Positions 7,783 through 16,280 are shown, counted from the first letter of the stretch. The stretch: DNA of 64,000 nucleotides from Fusobacterium varium (GCA_002356455.1 AP017968.1:806001-870000); one strand, 5' to 3'. Made by a program: numbers and translations. Notes: generated by a model from the sequence alone, not told the origin.

Positions 7783-7871
7783 TACGAACAAGTTTTAAAA
7801 GGTAATATTTATGAATCCTTGTAAAATAAAGGTTTGAAAAATATAATGTGGAACAAATAAGTATTTTAATT

Positions 7872-7897
7872 GTTATCTATAAGAATAACAGTTTTAA
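7872..7897 (+). terminator. Weak stem-loop between the two binding-protein genes
   Basis: GTTAT...ATAAC (within 7872-7889) with a T-rich follow-on (GTTTTAAT) may attenuate read-through between the first binding-protein gene and the rest of the operon. The stem is short. Confidence 0.3.
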
Positions 7898-7908
7898 TGG
7901 TATTATAA

Positions 7909-7940
7909 CCCTATGAAATAAAAATTAGTTCATAGGGGGA
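7909..7940 (+). promoter_or_regulatory. Stem-loop overlapping the ribosome binding site of the second binding-protein gene
   Basis: CCCTATGAA (7909-7917) is perfectly complementary to TTCATAGGG (7929-7937), with an 11-base loop. The 3' arm runs into the SD (aggggga, 7934-7940), 7 bases before the ATG at 7948. When folded, part of the SD is paired. Confidence 0.6.
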
Positions 7941-7947
7941 ATGCAAA

Positions 7948-8868
7948 ATGAAAAAAATACTTATGCTATTAATGGGACTTTCAATAGTAGCTTTTGGAAA
8001 GGAACCAGCAAAAATAAAAGTAGGAATAACTCAGATAATGGAACATCAGGCTTTGGACTCTGCAAGAGAAGGTTTTATAAAAGCACTTAAAGATGGAGGT
8101 TATGGAGAAGCAAAGATAGATTATCAAAATGCTCAAGGAGATTTTGGAACAGCACAAATGATAGCTAATTCATTTGTTCAGGATAAAAAAGATATCATAT
8201 TAGCAATTTCAACACCAAGTGCTCAGGCAGCTTATAATGCAACTAAAAAAATTCCTATTCTTATAACAGCAGTTACAGATGCTGAAAGTGCAGGATTAGT
8301 TGGAGAAAATATAACAGGAACAAGTGATGCTGCTCCAATATACAAACAGCTTGAAATAATAACAAAACTTTTGCCAGAGGCTAAGAAAGTTGGAATTATT
8401 TATAATACAAGTGAGCAAAACTCACAAGTACAGGTAGCACAAGCAAAAACAGAGGCAGCAAAATTAGGTCTAGAAATAGTAGAAACAGGAATTACAACAA
8501 TAAATGATATGGCTATTGGATTAGATTCTCTTCTTCCAAAAGTAGATGTACTTTACACACCTACAGATAACTTAGTAGTTGCTTCAACACCTCTTTTGTT
8601 AGAAAAAGCTAATAAAGCAGGAAAGCCAGTTGTAGGAAGCGTTGAAGACCAAGTTATGCAGGGAGCTTTAGTTACTGAAACAATAGATTATGAAAGATTA
8701 GGATATCAAACTGGAGAAGTTGCTGTGCAGGTTTTAAATGGAACTGTACCCAATGCTATTCCAATAGAAACTTTAAAAGATACTCAGTTGATAATAAATA
8801 AAAAAGCAGCAGAAAAATATAATGTAGATCTTTCATCAAAAGCTTTAGAAGGAGCTAAACAATATTAA
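7948..8868 (+). CDS. Tryptophan-type ABC transporter substrate-binding protein (TrpX-like, copy 2)
   Basis: 306 residues, a paralogue of the preceding lipoprotein with the same order of motifs: VGITQIMEHQALDSAREGF, NAQGDFGTAQMIA, ISTPSAQAAY, LLPEAKKVGIIYNTSEQNS. It differs in having a standard signal peptide (MKKILMLLMGLSIVAFG) without a lipobox Cys, so it is predicted to be soluble in the periplasm. Two binding proteins for one permease suggests two affinities or two related ligands. The SD aggggga is embedded in a stem-loop. The permease gene follows after 36 bases. Confidence 0.88.
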   Translation: MKKILMLLMGLSIVAFGKEPAKIKVGITQIMEHQALDSAREGFIKALKDGGYGEAKIDYQNAQGDFGTAQMIANSFVQDKKDIILAISTPSAQAAYNATKKIPILITAVTDAESAGLVGENITGTSDAAPIYKQLEIITKLLPEAKKVGIIYNTSEQNSQVQVAQAKTEAAKLGLEIVETGITTINDMAIGLDSLLPKVDVLYTPTDNLVVASTPLLLEKANKAGKPVVGSVEDQVMQGALVTETIDYERLGYQTGEVAVQVLNGTVPNAIPIETLKDTQLIINKKAAEKYNVDLSSKALEGAKQY

Positions 8869-8904
8869 TCATTTCTTGATGAAAGAGGAGAAAAGGAGAT
8901 AGAG

Positions 8905-9753
8905 ATGTTATTAGGAACATTAGAACAAAGTTTTATTTTTGCAGTAATGGTACTGGGAGTTTATATATCATATAAAATACTGGATTTTCCAGATATGACA
9001 GTAGATGGAAGTTTTCCTTTAGGTGCAGCAGTGGCAGCAGCTTCTATAGTAAAAGGATTGAATCCTGTACTAGCACTTATTCTGGCTATGGCAGCAGGAG
9101 CAGCAGCAGGATTTATTACAGGAATGATTCATGTGAAGCTGAGAGTTACAAACCTTCTGGCTGGTATAATTGTTATGACAGGACTTTACAGCATAAATTT
9201 AAGAATAATGGGAAAATCTAATATACCTCTATTTTCAGTAAAACATCTTTTCAATGGAAGTGTTTCAGCTATTATTGTAGTAGCTGTTATCCTTCTTGTA
9301 GTAAAATTAGGAATAGATTTTCTATTGAAAACAAAATTTGGTTTTGCACTTAAAGCACTTGGAGATAATGAAAGTTTGATAATTTCATTAGGGTTGAATG
9401 AAAAAACATTAAAAATATATGGACTTATGCTTGCGAACAGTCTAGTAGCTCTTTCGGGGGCAATACTGGCACAGTATCAAGGATTTGCTGATGTAGGAAT
9501 GGGAACAGGAACTATTATTACAGGTCTGGCATCTATAATAATTGGGGATGCACTCTTTGGAAAGAAAAAAGTAATAAAAATATCAATGATGGTAATATTT
9601 GGAACTATAATATATAGAACAATAATTGCTTTATCTCTAAAAGTTGGAATGAATGCAAGTGATTTGAAACTTATAACTTCAGCACTTGTAGTTATAATAA
9701 TTTTCTTGAAAGAAAAAAAACATCTGCTAAAAGGAGGGATTGTGAATGCTTAA
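8905..9753 (+). CDS. ABC transporter permease of the TrpX-type importer (TrpY-like)
   Basis: 282 residues, almost wholly hydrophobic, with about eight to nine membrane segments and the branched-chain/sugar permease (LivH/BPD_transp_2) style: FPDMTVDGSFPLGAAVAA near residue 30, VKLRVTNLLAGIIVMTG near 77, and GFALKALGDNESLIISLG near 145, the cytoplasmic coupling loop that contacts the ATPase. This is the usual partner of ABC_sub_bind proteins. The ATG at 8905 has aaaaggaga upstream. Its last codons overlap the ATPase gene by 8 bases, so the two are translationally coupled. Confidence 0.9.
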   Translation: MLLGTLEQSFIFAVMVLGVYISYKILDFPDMTVDGSFPLGAAVAAASIVKGLNPVLALILAMAAGAAAGFITGMIHVKLRVTNLLAGIIVMTGLYSINLRIMGKSNIPLFSVKHLFNGSVSAIIVVAVILLVVKLGIDFLLKTKFGFALKALGDNESLIISLGLNEKTLKIYGLMLANSLVALSGAILAQYQGFADVGMGTGTIITGLASIIIGDALFGKKKVIKISMMVIFGTIIYRTIIALSLKVGMNASDLKLITSALVVIIIFLKEKKHLLKGGIVNA

Positions 9754-10537
9754 TATAAATAATGTGAAAAAAAGTTTCCAGACTGAACTTGGAAGTATAA
9801 AAAGAGTATTTAAAGGTCTGGACCTCCATGTTGAAAAAGGAGATTTTATTTCTATAATAGGGAGTAATGGAGCAGGGAAATCTACTCTTTTAGATACTAT
9901 AACTGGAAATATTGTTCCTGATAGCGGAACTATTGATATAGATGGAAGAGATATTACAAATCTTCCAAGATATAAGAGAGGAAGTTTTATATCTAAAGTA
10001 TATCAAAATCCAGCAATGGGAACAGCTCCTTCAATGACAGTATTTGAAAATCTTTCAATGGCAGATAATAAGGGAAAAAGATTCGGGTTTACATTGGGAT
10101 TGAATAAAAAGAGAAAAGAGTACTATAGATCATTATTAAAAGAACTTGATTTAGGAATAGAAGATCAAATGGATACAGAGGTTGGATCACTATCTGGAGG
10201 ACAAAGACAATGTCTAGCACTGATAATGGCTACTTTGAACAAACCTCAGGTTCTTTTATTGGATGAACATACAGCAGCTCTTGATCCAAAAACATCTAAA
10301 ATAATAATGGATAAGACAAGGGAAATAGTAGAAAAAAATAATATATCTACACTTATGATAACTCATAATCTTCAGGACGCAATAAATTATGGAAATAGAC
10401 TTATTATGCTTCATGAAGGAGAGATACTTATAGATGTGAGAGGAGATGAAAAGAAAAATCTTACATCTGAAAAATTATTGAGAATATTCAATAAAAAAGA
10501 AGCTGGATTAAAAGATAGTGAACTTTTTTCAGCATAA
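9746..10537 (+). CDS. ABC transporter ATP-binding protein of the TrpX-type importer (TrpZ-like)
   Basis: 263 residues with all ATPase signatures: Walker A GSNGAGKST (about 39-47), signature LSGGQRQ (about 149), Walker B LLLDEHTAALDP (about 169-180) and the switch His in MITHNLQDA (about 206). One ATPase gene implies a homodimer driving the permease encoded just upstream, whose stop it overlaps by 8 bases. The SD aaaggaggg lies within the end of the permease gene. A strong terminator follows, closing the four-gene operon that begins at the Trp-codon leader. Confidence 0.92.
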   Translation: MLNINNVKKSFQTELGSIKRVFKGLDLHVEKGDFISIIGSNGAGKSTLLDTITGNIVPDSGTIDIDGRDITNLPRYKRGSFISKVYQNPAMGTAPSMTVFENLSMADNKGKRFGFTLGLNKKRKEYYRSLLKELDLGIEDQMDTEVGSLSGGQRQCLALIMATLNKPQVLLLDEHTAALDPKTSKIIMDKTREIVEKNNISTLMITHNLQDAINYGNRLIMLHEGEILIDVRGDEKKNLTSEKLLRIFNKKEAGLKDSELFSA

Positions 10538-10561
10538 TAAAAGCAAGTATTAAATAATTAG

Positions 10562-10597
10562 GAAACTAACTTTTATTTTAAGTTAGTTTCTGTTTTT
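10562..10597 (+). terminator. Terminator of the importer operon
   Basis: An 11-bp perfect stem (GAAACTAACTT with AAGTTAGTTTC, 10562-10572 and 10580-10590) is followed by TGTTTTT. Confidence 0.85.
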
Positions 10598-10646
10598 AAT
10601 TTCAGAAAATTAATTATATCTGGTTTTCATATTTCTGCCTTTGTGA

Positions 10647-10652
10647 TATAAT
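10647..10652 (+). promoter_or_regulatory. -10 element of the WYL gene
   Basis: A perfect TATAAT preceded by TGTGA (extended -10 form TGNTATAAT) lies 35 bases before the ATG. No good -35 is seen, as expected for extended -10 promoters. Confidence 0.55.
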
Positions 10653-10687
10653 ATTTAAAGATATTCTAAAAAGGAGAGCAAAGGAAG

Positions 10688-11530
10688 ATGAAGAAAATCA
10701 GGGTTACAGTACCAGAAGATATCTGGCGTCTTATGAAAAATGACATTGAAGAATTTGGAATAAATAATAATAAACTTTGCAACTATATCCTTGAAAGATT
10801 TAAATATAATAGAAAAATGGATGTTGAAAAACTCTTGGAAACGCAAGGAAGACCATTAAAAAAGATAATTCAATTTGATTTGAATGTTTCTAATAGAGAA
10901 ATATATTATGATGTACTAAAAGCTAATGAAGTAGATATAGAAGCTGAATATTTTAGAGATTTGTTTGAGCTGTATACATCTAAATTCAAATATCAAAGAG
11001 AAATATTTATATTTGAAGACAGAGTTAAAATGATATTAGAAGGAATAAAAGAAAGAAAAAAAATAAAGATAAAATATTTGAAAAGAGTATTTAATGTAGA
11101 ACCTTATTTTATAAAAAGAGAAGAAAGAGGAGACGAGAACTTTCTTTTCTGTTATGATGAAGAAAAAAAGAATTATGCTAATTTTAAATTAAAAGAATTA
11201 GAAATAATTTCCATATTAGATGAAAAAATAAAAGGTAAGGATAAAAAATATATAGAAAATGTTCGTAAAAATTTTGATCCATTTTTAGGAAATGGTAATA
11301 TTGTAAAAGTAAGACTGACAGAAGAAGGGGACAGCCTTTTAAAAAGTTTTACTAACTATCGTCCTAAGCTTATAAAAAAAGAGGGAGATATATATTTTTT
11401 TGAAGCAGCTAATGAGAATGCTAAACTATATTTCAGGCAATTTTCAAAAGAAGCAGAAATACTGGAACCTAAAAGTTTGAGAGAAGAAATAAAAAATGAA
11501 TATTTGGAAGTTTTAGAATTATATAAATAA
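10688..11530 (+). CDS. WYL-domain protein with N-terminal RHH-like DNA-binding segment
   Basis: 280 residues. The N terminus (KKIRVTVPEDIWRLMKNDIEEFGINNNKLCNYILERF, given in parts: KKIRVTVPEDIWRLM, then a helix pair) reads like a ribbon-helix-helix DNA-binding module. The middle holds a WYL domain: RKKIKIKYLKRVFNVEPYFI, then ENFLFCYDEEKKNYANFKL, where FCYDEE stands for the WYLvayD motif. The C terminus EAEILEPKSLREEIKNEY fits the WCX extension. WYL proteins usually sense nucleic acid or nucleotide ligands and regulate defence or stress genes. It is monocistronic between two terminators, so its target is not shown by context. Confidence 0.78.
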   Translation: MKKIRVTVPEDIWRLMKNDIEEFGINNNKLCNYILERFKYNRKMDVEKLLETQGRPLKKIIQFDLNVSNREIYYDVLKANEVDIEAEYFRDLFELYTSKFKYQREIFIFEDRVKMILEGIKERKKIKIKYLKRVFNVEPYFIKREERGDENFLFCYDEEKKNYANFKLKELEIISILDEKIKGKDKKYIENVRKNFDPFLGNGNIVKVRLTEEGDSLLKSFTNYRPKLIKKEGDIYFFEAANENAKLYFRQFSKEAEILEPKSLREEIKNEYLEVLELYK

Positions 11531-11581
11531 AAAAATGAATAAAAGTACGTTTTCAAAGGGAAAATGTTGTTTTAAAAATAT

Positions 11582-11630
11582 AGATCAGCTTGGGAACTAT
11601 AGAGTTTGTTCTCAATCTGGTCTTTTTTAA
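11582..11630 (+). terminator. Terminator after the WYL gene
   Basis: A long stem (11582-11597 with 11608-11623, one internal mismatch and two G-U pairs) is followed by seven Ts. Confidence 0.85.
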
Positions 11631-11677
11631 TTGAAATAGTTTAAAAAATACATATTTTAATAATCAAACCTTTGCTA

Positions 11678-11705
11678 TTGACAAATTTTTCTTTTTTGAT
11701 ATAAT
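11678..11705 (+). promoter_or_regulatory. Promoter of the feo operon
   Basis: TTGACA (11678-11683) and TATAAT (11700-11705) both match consensus, with a 16-base spacer. I see no convincing Fur box. Confidence 0.75.
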
Positions 11706-11757
11706 GTATTATATAAAATGTGGATAGAAGGATTTTGTTTCATTGGGAGGGGTAGTT

Positions 11758-11979
11758 ATGTTACCATTAGCTTTTGCTGAACCTAATAAAGAATTAATCA
11801 TAAAAGATATAAAAGGAGCAGGATGTTGCAAAGGAAGACTGCTTGAAAAAGGTTTTTGTGTAGGGAATAAAATCTGTGTTTTAAGAGATGGAAAAGATTC
11901 GATTGTCGTAAAAATAAATAACTGTAAATATGCTCTTAATTTTGGATTAGCAAATAAAATATTTGTAGAAAATAAATAG
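11758..11979 (+). CDS. feoA: FeoA-family ferrous iron transport protein (first copy)
   Basis: 73 residues from the ATG at 11758. The frame also allows a TTG at 11743, but gggagggg (11745-11752) is an ideal SD for 11758. The SH3-like FeoA fold is suggested by KDIKGAGCCKGRLLEKGFCVGNKICVL, where the FeoA pattern is GxxxxRLxxLGhxxGxxI, followed by SIVVKINNCKYALNFGLANKI. FeoA proteins bind and modulate the FeoB GTPase. It has four cysteines, more than usual. A palindromic stem-loop separates it from the second feoA. Confidence 0.85.
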   Translation: MLPLAFAEPNKELIIKDIKGAGCCKGRLLEKGFCVGNKICVLRDGKDSIVVKINNCKYALNFGLANKIFVENK

Positions 11980-11991
11980 AAATATAAGCAT

Positions 11992-12016
11992 GCAGCCTAT
12001 ATAGGCTGCTATTCTT
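11992..12016 (+). terminator. Perfect palindromic stem-loop between the two feoA genes
   Basis: GCAGCCTAT directly followed by ATAGGCTGC (11992-12009) is an 18-base palindrome followed by TATTCTTT. It may act as a partial terminator or as an mRNA processing/stability element. Confidence 0.5.
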
Positions 12017-12080
12017 TAGAAAAAATACTTTGATTTACAAAAGATTTCTATTTTTAATTATTATATATGGAGGCAGAATT

Positions 12081-12311
12081 ATGAAATTGTGTGATTTAAA
12101 AAATGGAGAAAAAGCAAAAATTGTAAAGATTGGAAAAATTGGAGAATTGAAAAAAAGATTGGTAGATATGGGGATAACTGCTGGCGAAATAATAAAACTG
12201 GAAAGAAATGCTCCATTGGGAGATCCACAGGAATACATAATAAAGTCTACAGGTATAGCAATAAGAAAAGAAGATGCTAAAAATATTGAAGTTGAAAAGA
12301 TAGAGGGGTAG
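12081..12311 (+). CDS. feoA: FeoA-family ferrous iron transport protein (second copy)
   Basis: 76 residues from the ATG at 12081, chosen because tggaggcag lies 8 bases upstream; the open frame extends further back without an SD. It matches FeoA well: MKLCDLKNGEKAKIVKIG, then KKRLVDMGITAGEIIKLERNAPLGDP and the terminal IRKEDAKNIEVE. It is more canonical than the first copy. It lies 7 bases before feoB, so it is the most likely direct FeoB partner. Confidence 0.92.
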   Translation: MKLCDLKNGEKAKIVKIGKIGELKKRLVDMGITAGEIIKLERNAPLGDPQEYIIKSTGIAIRKEDAKNIEVEKIEG

Positions 12312-12318
12312 ATAGAAG

Positions 12319-14514
12319 ATGATAAAGTTAGCTTTTACAGGAAATCCGAACGTAGGAAAATCGGCACTTATCAATGCAATAGCAGGTTCAAAACTTAAAG
12401 TAGGAAACTGGCCTGGAGTAACAGTAGAAAAGAAAGAAGCAGTATTTAATCACAAGGGAGAAGAGATAAAACTTGTTGATCTTCCAGGAGTTTATAGTTT
12501 AAGTCCATATACTTTAGAAGAAAAAATAACAAGAGATTTTATTCTTGATGAAAACCCAGATGTAGTTATTAATGTAATTGATTCTACTAACTTAGAAAGA
12601 AATCTATACTTAACTTATCTTTTGAAAGAGTTGGAAAAACCAACTGTTATGGCTTTAAATTTTTATGATGAATTCACTAAATTAAACTATAAATTAAATT
12701 TAGAAGAATTTCAAGAATTGATAGAATTAAAAGCTATTCCAGTTTCAGCTTTAAAAGGAACAGGAATTGAAGAACTTTTAGATTCAATAATAGAACTGGC
12801 TGCTAAAAAAGAAAAAGTAAAAAAATATTCACTTCCATTTGATGATTCAATAACAAGTATAATAAGAAATGTAGAAAAGAAAATAGTCTCAGATGAAAAG
12901 TTTAAAAATATATTAAAAGAATATCCAAGTGAGTATCTTACTATAAAACTAATGGAAAGAGACAGTCACTTAATAGAAAAATTAAAAAATAAATATAATG
13001 TTGATTTAAATGGTGCTTTTGAAGAAGAAATAGCCAAAATGGAAGAAAAGTATGATAATGACAGCGAAACTATTTTAGCAGAAGGAAGATATGGAGCAGT
13101 AAATGGTATACTTGCTCGTACTTTCACTACTTCTATAAAATCAAGACTTGATTTTACAGATAAAGTAGATAAAATACTATTAAATAAAGTTTTTGGACTT
13201 CCTTTATTTTTACTGATAATGGCAGGAGTAATGGGATTTGTATTTAATGGTAGTGCTCCATTTATAGACTGGGTAGATGGATTTATAAATGGATACATAG
13301 GAAAATATGTAAGAGTTCTTGTAGAAGGAACTCCGGACTGGTTAAATTCACTGATAGTAGATGGAATAATAGGAGGAGTAGGAGGAGTTCTAGTATTTGT
13401 TCCTGTTATGGTATTTCTTTATTTCTTCCTTGCAATATTGGAAGAAAGTGGATATATGTCAAGAGTAGCTTTCTTAATGGATAAAATAATGAGAAAATTA
13501 GGATTAAATGGAAAAGCATTTGTTCCTATGGTTGTAGGATTTGGATGTTCTGTTCCAGCTATTTATGCAACAAGAACATTGGAAGATGAGAGTTCAAGAA
13601 AAATGACAGCAGCAATGGCACCATTTATGTCATGTGGAGCAAGGCTTCCTGTATATGGACTGTTTACAGCAGCTTTCTTTGGGGCTAAAGCAGGAATAAT
13701 TGTTATGTCTTTGTATGTTCTAGGAATAGTTGTAGCTATTCTTGTTGGACTTGCCCTTAAAAATGTAAAAGGTTTTAAAACTGATAATAAAGCTCTTTTA
13801 ATAGAACTTCCACCATATAGAGTACCAAGCTTAAAAGTTATTTTGAACTCAACATGGATGAGAGTATCTGAATATTTAAAAAGAGCAACAACTATAATTA
13901 TGGGGATTTTAATAATTTTATGGACACTTACATATTTTCCTGGAAAAGGAGATGCCAGTGTGTCATATATAGCTAAATTTGGACATGCATTTGCTCCAAT
14001 AATGAGACCAACTGGTTTTGGAGATAGATGGGAAACTGTAGCAGCTATTCCGCCAAGTATTGCAGCAAAAGAAATAGTAGTAGGATTCATGGCTCAGGTA
14101 CTTCCATTGGATGAAACTGAAGAAGCTGAAGATGAAGGAGAGGCAACAACATTTGCAGAAGATACTATTGAGCAAATAAAGGGGTTAGGAACAGCAGTGA
14201 AGGATTCGGTAGTGGGAATGCTTAGTTTTGACTTAGAAGGCCTTTTTGTGACTCCTGATGAGGAAGAAATAGAAGAAGAAGGAAGAGGAATTGTACAGGC
14301 AACAGCAAACTTGTGGCCAGATGATAATTTAGCTCCATTAAGAGCATATTCATTTATGGTATTTATACTTCTTGTAGTACCATGCGTGGCAACTTTAGCA
14401 GCAATAAAACAAGAGTTTGGATGGAAATATTTAGGTTTTGTTGTATCAATAATGCTTGTAGTACCTTATGTTGTTTCAGTATTGATATTCCAAGTAGGAA
14501 GTTTGTTCTTCTAA
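12319..14514 (+). CDS. feoB: Ferrous iron transporter FeoB
   Basis: 731 residues. N-terminal G domain: P-loop GNPNVGKSA (residues 7-15), switch region GNWPGVTVEKKE, G3 DLPGVYSLSPYT and G4 NFYD near 112. A helical GDI-like segment follows (about 170-260). The membrane part starts near residue 285, with Gate motifs including GFGCSVPAIYATRTLE (about 410) and GARLPVY (about 441) with the conserved Cys in MSCGARLPVY. It imports Fe(II) across the inner membrane. A long acidic insert (about 600-660, EETEEAEDEGEA-like) precedes the last membrane segments. A small Cys-rich protein gene follows. Confidence 0.96.
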   Translation: MIKLAFTGNPNVGKSALINAIAGSKLKVGNWPGVTVEKKEAVFNHKGEEIKLVDLPGVYSLSPYTLEEKITRDFILDENPDVVINVIDSTNLERNLYLTYLLKELEKPTVMALNFYDEFTKLNYKLNLEEFQELIELKAIPVSALKGTGIEELLDSIIELAAKKEKVKKYSLPFDDSITSIIRNVEKKIVSDEKFKNILKEYPSEYLTIKLMERDSHLIEKLKNKYNVDLNGAFEEEIAKMEEKYDNDSETILAEGRYGAVNGILARTFTTSIKSRLDFTDKVDKILLNKVFGLPLFLLIMAGVMGFVFNGSAPFIDWVDGFINGYIGKYVRVLVEGTPDWLNSLIVDGIIGGVGGVLVFVPVMVFLYFFLAILEESGYMSRVAFLMDKIMRKLGLNGKAFVPMVVGFGCSVPAIYATRTLEDESSRKMTAAMAPFMSCGARLPVYGLFTAAFFGAKAGIIVMSLYVLGIVVAILVGLALKNVKGFKTDNKALLIELPPYRVPSLKVILNSTWMRVSEYLKRATTIIMGILIILWTLTYFPGKGDASVSYIAKFGHAFAPIMRPTGFGDRWETVAAIPPSIAAKEIVVGFMAQVLPLDETEEAEDEGEATTFAEDTIEQIKGLGTAVKDSVVGMLSFDLEGLFVTPDEEEIEEEGRGIVQATANLWPDDNLAPLRAYSFMVFILLVVPCVATLAAIKQEFGWKYLGFVVSIMLVVPYVVSVLIFQVGSLFF

Positions 14515-14565
14515 ATTAGTTCTTTTGGGAAAGGTTTATTTTCAAAAAGAAGGAGATGAAGATAA

Positions 14566-14730
14566 ATGAAAACAGTAATATTAATAATAATTGTGGCAGT
14601 AATAGCTTTTTATTCTCTTAGAAGCGTATATAGAATGCTGAAAGGAGAAGAAAGCAGCTGTGGATGTGGCAGCAGCGGATGCAAAGGCTGTGGAACAAAA
14701 GGTAAATGCAGTGAACATGAGCATAAATAA
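14566..14730 (+). CDS. FeoB-associated Cys-rich membrane protein
   Basis: 54 residues that are easily missed. The ATG at 14566 has aaggagatg upstream. Residues 2-18 form one membrane helix (KTVILIIIVAVIAFYSL), followed by a basic stretch and a tail with six cysteines, SCGCGSSGCKGCGTKGKC, ending HEHK. This is the layout of the FeoB-associated Cys-rich membrane proteins found next to feoB in anaerobes. The Cys cluster could bind iron or an iron-sulfur cluster and act as a FeoC-like accessory. A strong terminator follows and ends the feo operon. Confidence 0.87.
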   Translation: MKTVILIIIVAVIAFYSLRSVYRMLKGEESSCGCGSSGCKGCGTKGKCSEHEHK

Positions 14731-14745
14731 ATTATAAAATGTTAG

Positions 14746-14785
14746 ACAGGCTTGAATAAATTTTTTTGTTCAAGCCTGTTTTTTA
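14746..14785 (+). terminator. Terminator of the feo operon
   Basis: ACAGGCTTGAA (14746-14756) pairs perfectly with TTCAAGCCTGT (14769-14779), followed by six Ts. Confidence 0.9.
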
Positions 14786-14898
14786 TTTCTTAGGAAATTA
14801 TAATTTGATAAATTTGTTGAAAAAATAAAAAATGTTAATTATTTTGTATTCATATTAGATATATTAATTGAATAAGATTAAAATTGACAGCACAAAAA

Positions 14899-14917
14899 AG
14901 CTGATTGTTAATCAGCT
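14899..14917 (-). terminator. Terminator of the IS91-like transposase (minus strand)
   Basis: AGCTGATT (14899-14906) pairs with AATCAGCT (14910-14917). On the minus strand the stem is followed by TTTTTTG, so it terminates leftward transcription just after the transposase stop. Confidence 0.75.
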
Positions 14918-14919
14918 AT

Positions 14920-16128
14920 TTAGCGATATTCTTTCCAGCAAATGGAGCCTGTATGTATATTAAAATATGATATTTTTTTAACTTTCATTCTGGCATTACA
15001 TTTAAAACAATAAAAAGGATTTACTCCAAAAGCTTTCCATATTTCAAGTTGATAAAAAGTAGAATTGGAATATTTAGAGACATATTTTCTCATGAATTTC
15101 ATGATATTTTTAAGTTCTGATTTAATATTTCTAGAATAGATTCCAAAGCGCCTAATCATTTTGAAATGTTTAGGGGGAATGTGAATAATTAATTTAGAAA
15201 GAAATGTTTCTGCATCTAAAGTAAGCTCAATTCTTTGTTTATCATCAGCAAGACTTTCATAATAGAAAGTAACCTTATTATCATAGAAATCAATAATTTT
15301 ATATTCTGCGATAGGAGCTCTTGACAGGTATCTGCCAATATATTTAATTGCATAAATATTATTATTTAAATCATTTTTTGCAACATTGAAAAAGAATCTT
15401 GTATTTTTGCGATAAAGGTAGTTAGCAGCAGCATAAGCTTTAGCTTTAATTTCAGGCTTGTCATAATTTCCAGATTTAACAATATCAATAACCATTTTTT
15501 TCCATTGTCCAGCAATGGAATTGACATGAAAATATTTTTTTTCAAGAAATTGGTAGTTTTTATTGAATCCACCTAAAGTAACAATAGCATGAATATGAGG
15601 ATTCCATTTAAGATCGCGTCCAAAGGTATGAATAACAGTAATCAATCCATAATGAATGATATCTGAGTTAGTAAAGTATTTAGAGGAATATTTTGAAATT
15701 TTATGAATTCTTTGATTTTTTGCTTTAATGTTATGAAATTGATATTTAAAAACATCATTAACAGCATAAGCAAGCTTAGTTAAAAGGTCTCTATCATAGA
15801 AGAAAAACATTCTAAGTTCTTCAGGAATAGTAAAAAGGACACTTCTATGTTTAACATCAATAAGAGAAGTGGAAGTTTTTTCAGTTCAAACAGCAGAATA
15901 ACGTTTACCGCAGGAAGGACAAAATCTAGATTTACAAGTAACTTTAATTTTATGCGCCTCATGACAATTAGGGCATTGAAGAGAGAGAAAAGATTTATCA
16001 ATAGAACAAGCTAAGAATTTTTGAATAGTCTGTTTAACATCCTCAAAATGTTCATTTTTAAAATATTTCTTGATTTTACCTAAAAGATTTGTTATATTGA
16101 TTTTAGAGATAATATGTTTGATTTGCAT
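14920..16128 (-). pseudogene. IS91-like (Y-type, HUH) transposase interrupted by one stop codon
   Basis: The minus-strand frame runs from ATG at 16128 to a stop at 14920 (about 402 codons) with a single internal TGA at 15886-15888. Before it: a zinc-binding N terminus with CPNC...CKSRFCPSCGKRYSAV. After it, in the same frame: VLFTIPEELRMFF, then the HUH motif in WNPHIHAIVTLGG and the catalytic Tyr region YIGRYLSRAPIAEY, both expected for IS91/IS1294-type rolling-circle transposases. The TGA replaces what is usually Trp. No frame change occurs, so this is one point nonsense mutation, or a recoding site. Promoter (TATAAT on the minus strand at 16164-16169) and SD (aaaggagac) are intact. Confidence 0.85.
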
Positions 16129-16179
16129 GAATGTCTCCTTTGTATAATTAGGGTGGTAACTATATTATACAAAAAAGAG

Positions 16180-16225
16180 AGCTGAGTAAAACATTTTTTT
16201 TAAATGTTACTCAGCTTTTTTTATT
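16180..16225. terminator. Strong stem-loop upstream of the IS91-like gene, bidirectional terminator
   Basis: AGCTGAGTAA-ACATTT (from 16180) pairs with AAATGT-ACTCAGCT (to 16216) and is followed by seven Ts; on the other strand it is followed by TCTCTTTTTT. It may mark the 5' end of the element. Confidence 0.6.
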
Positions 16226-16280
16226 TTTATTTTTTAAGATGAAATAAAGATAATTAATAAAAGGAAAAGAATATTTTTAC

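Noticed and set aside
13563-14090. A 175-codon minus-strand open frame inside feoB
   Set aside because: It lies wholly within feoB, which has clear motifs, and it has no start signals or recognisable domain.
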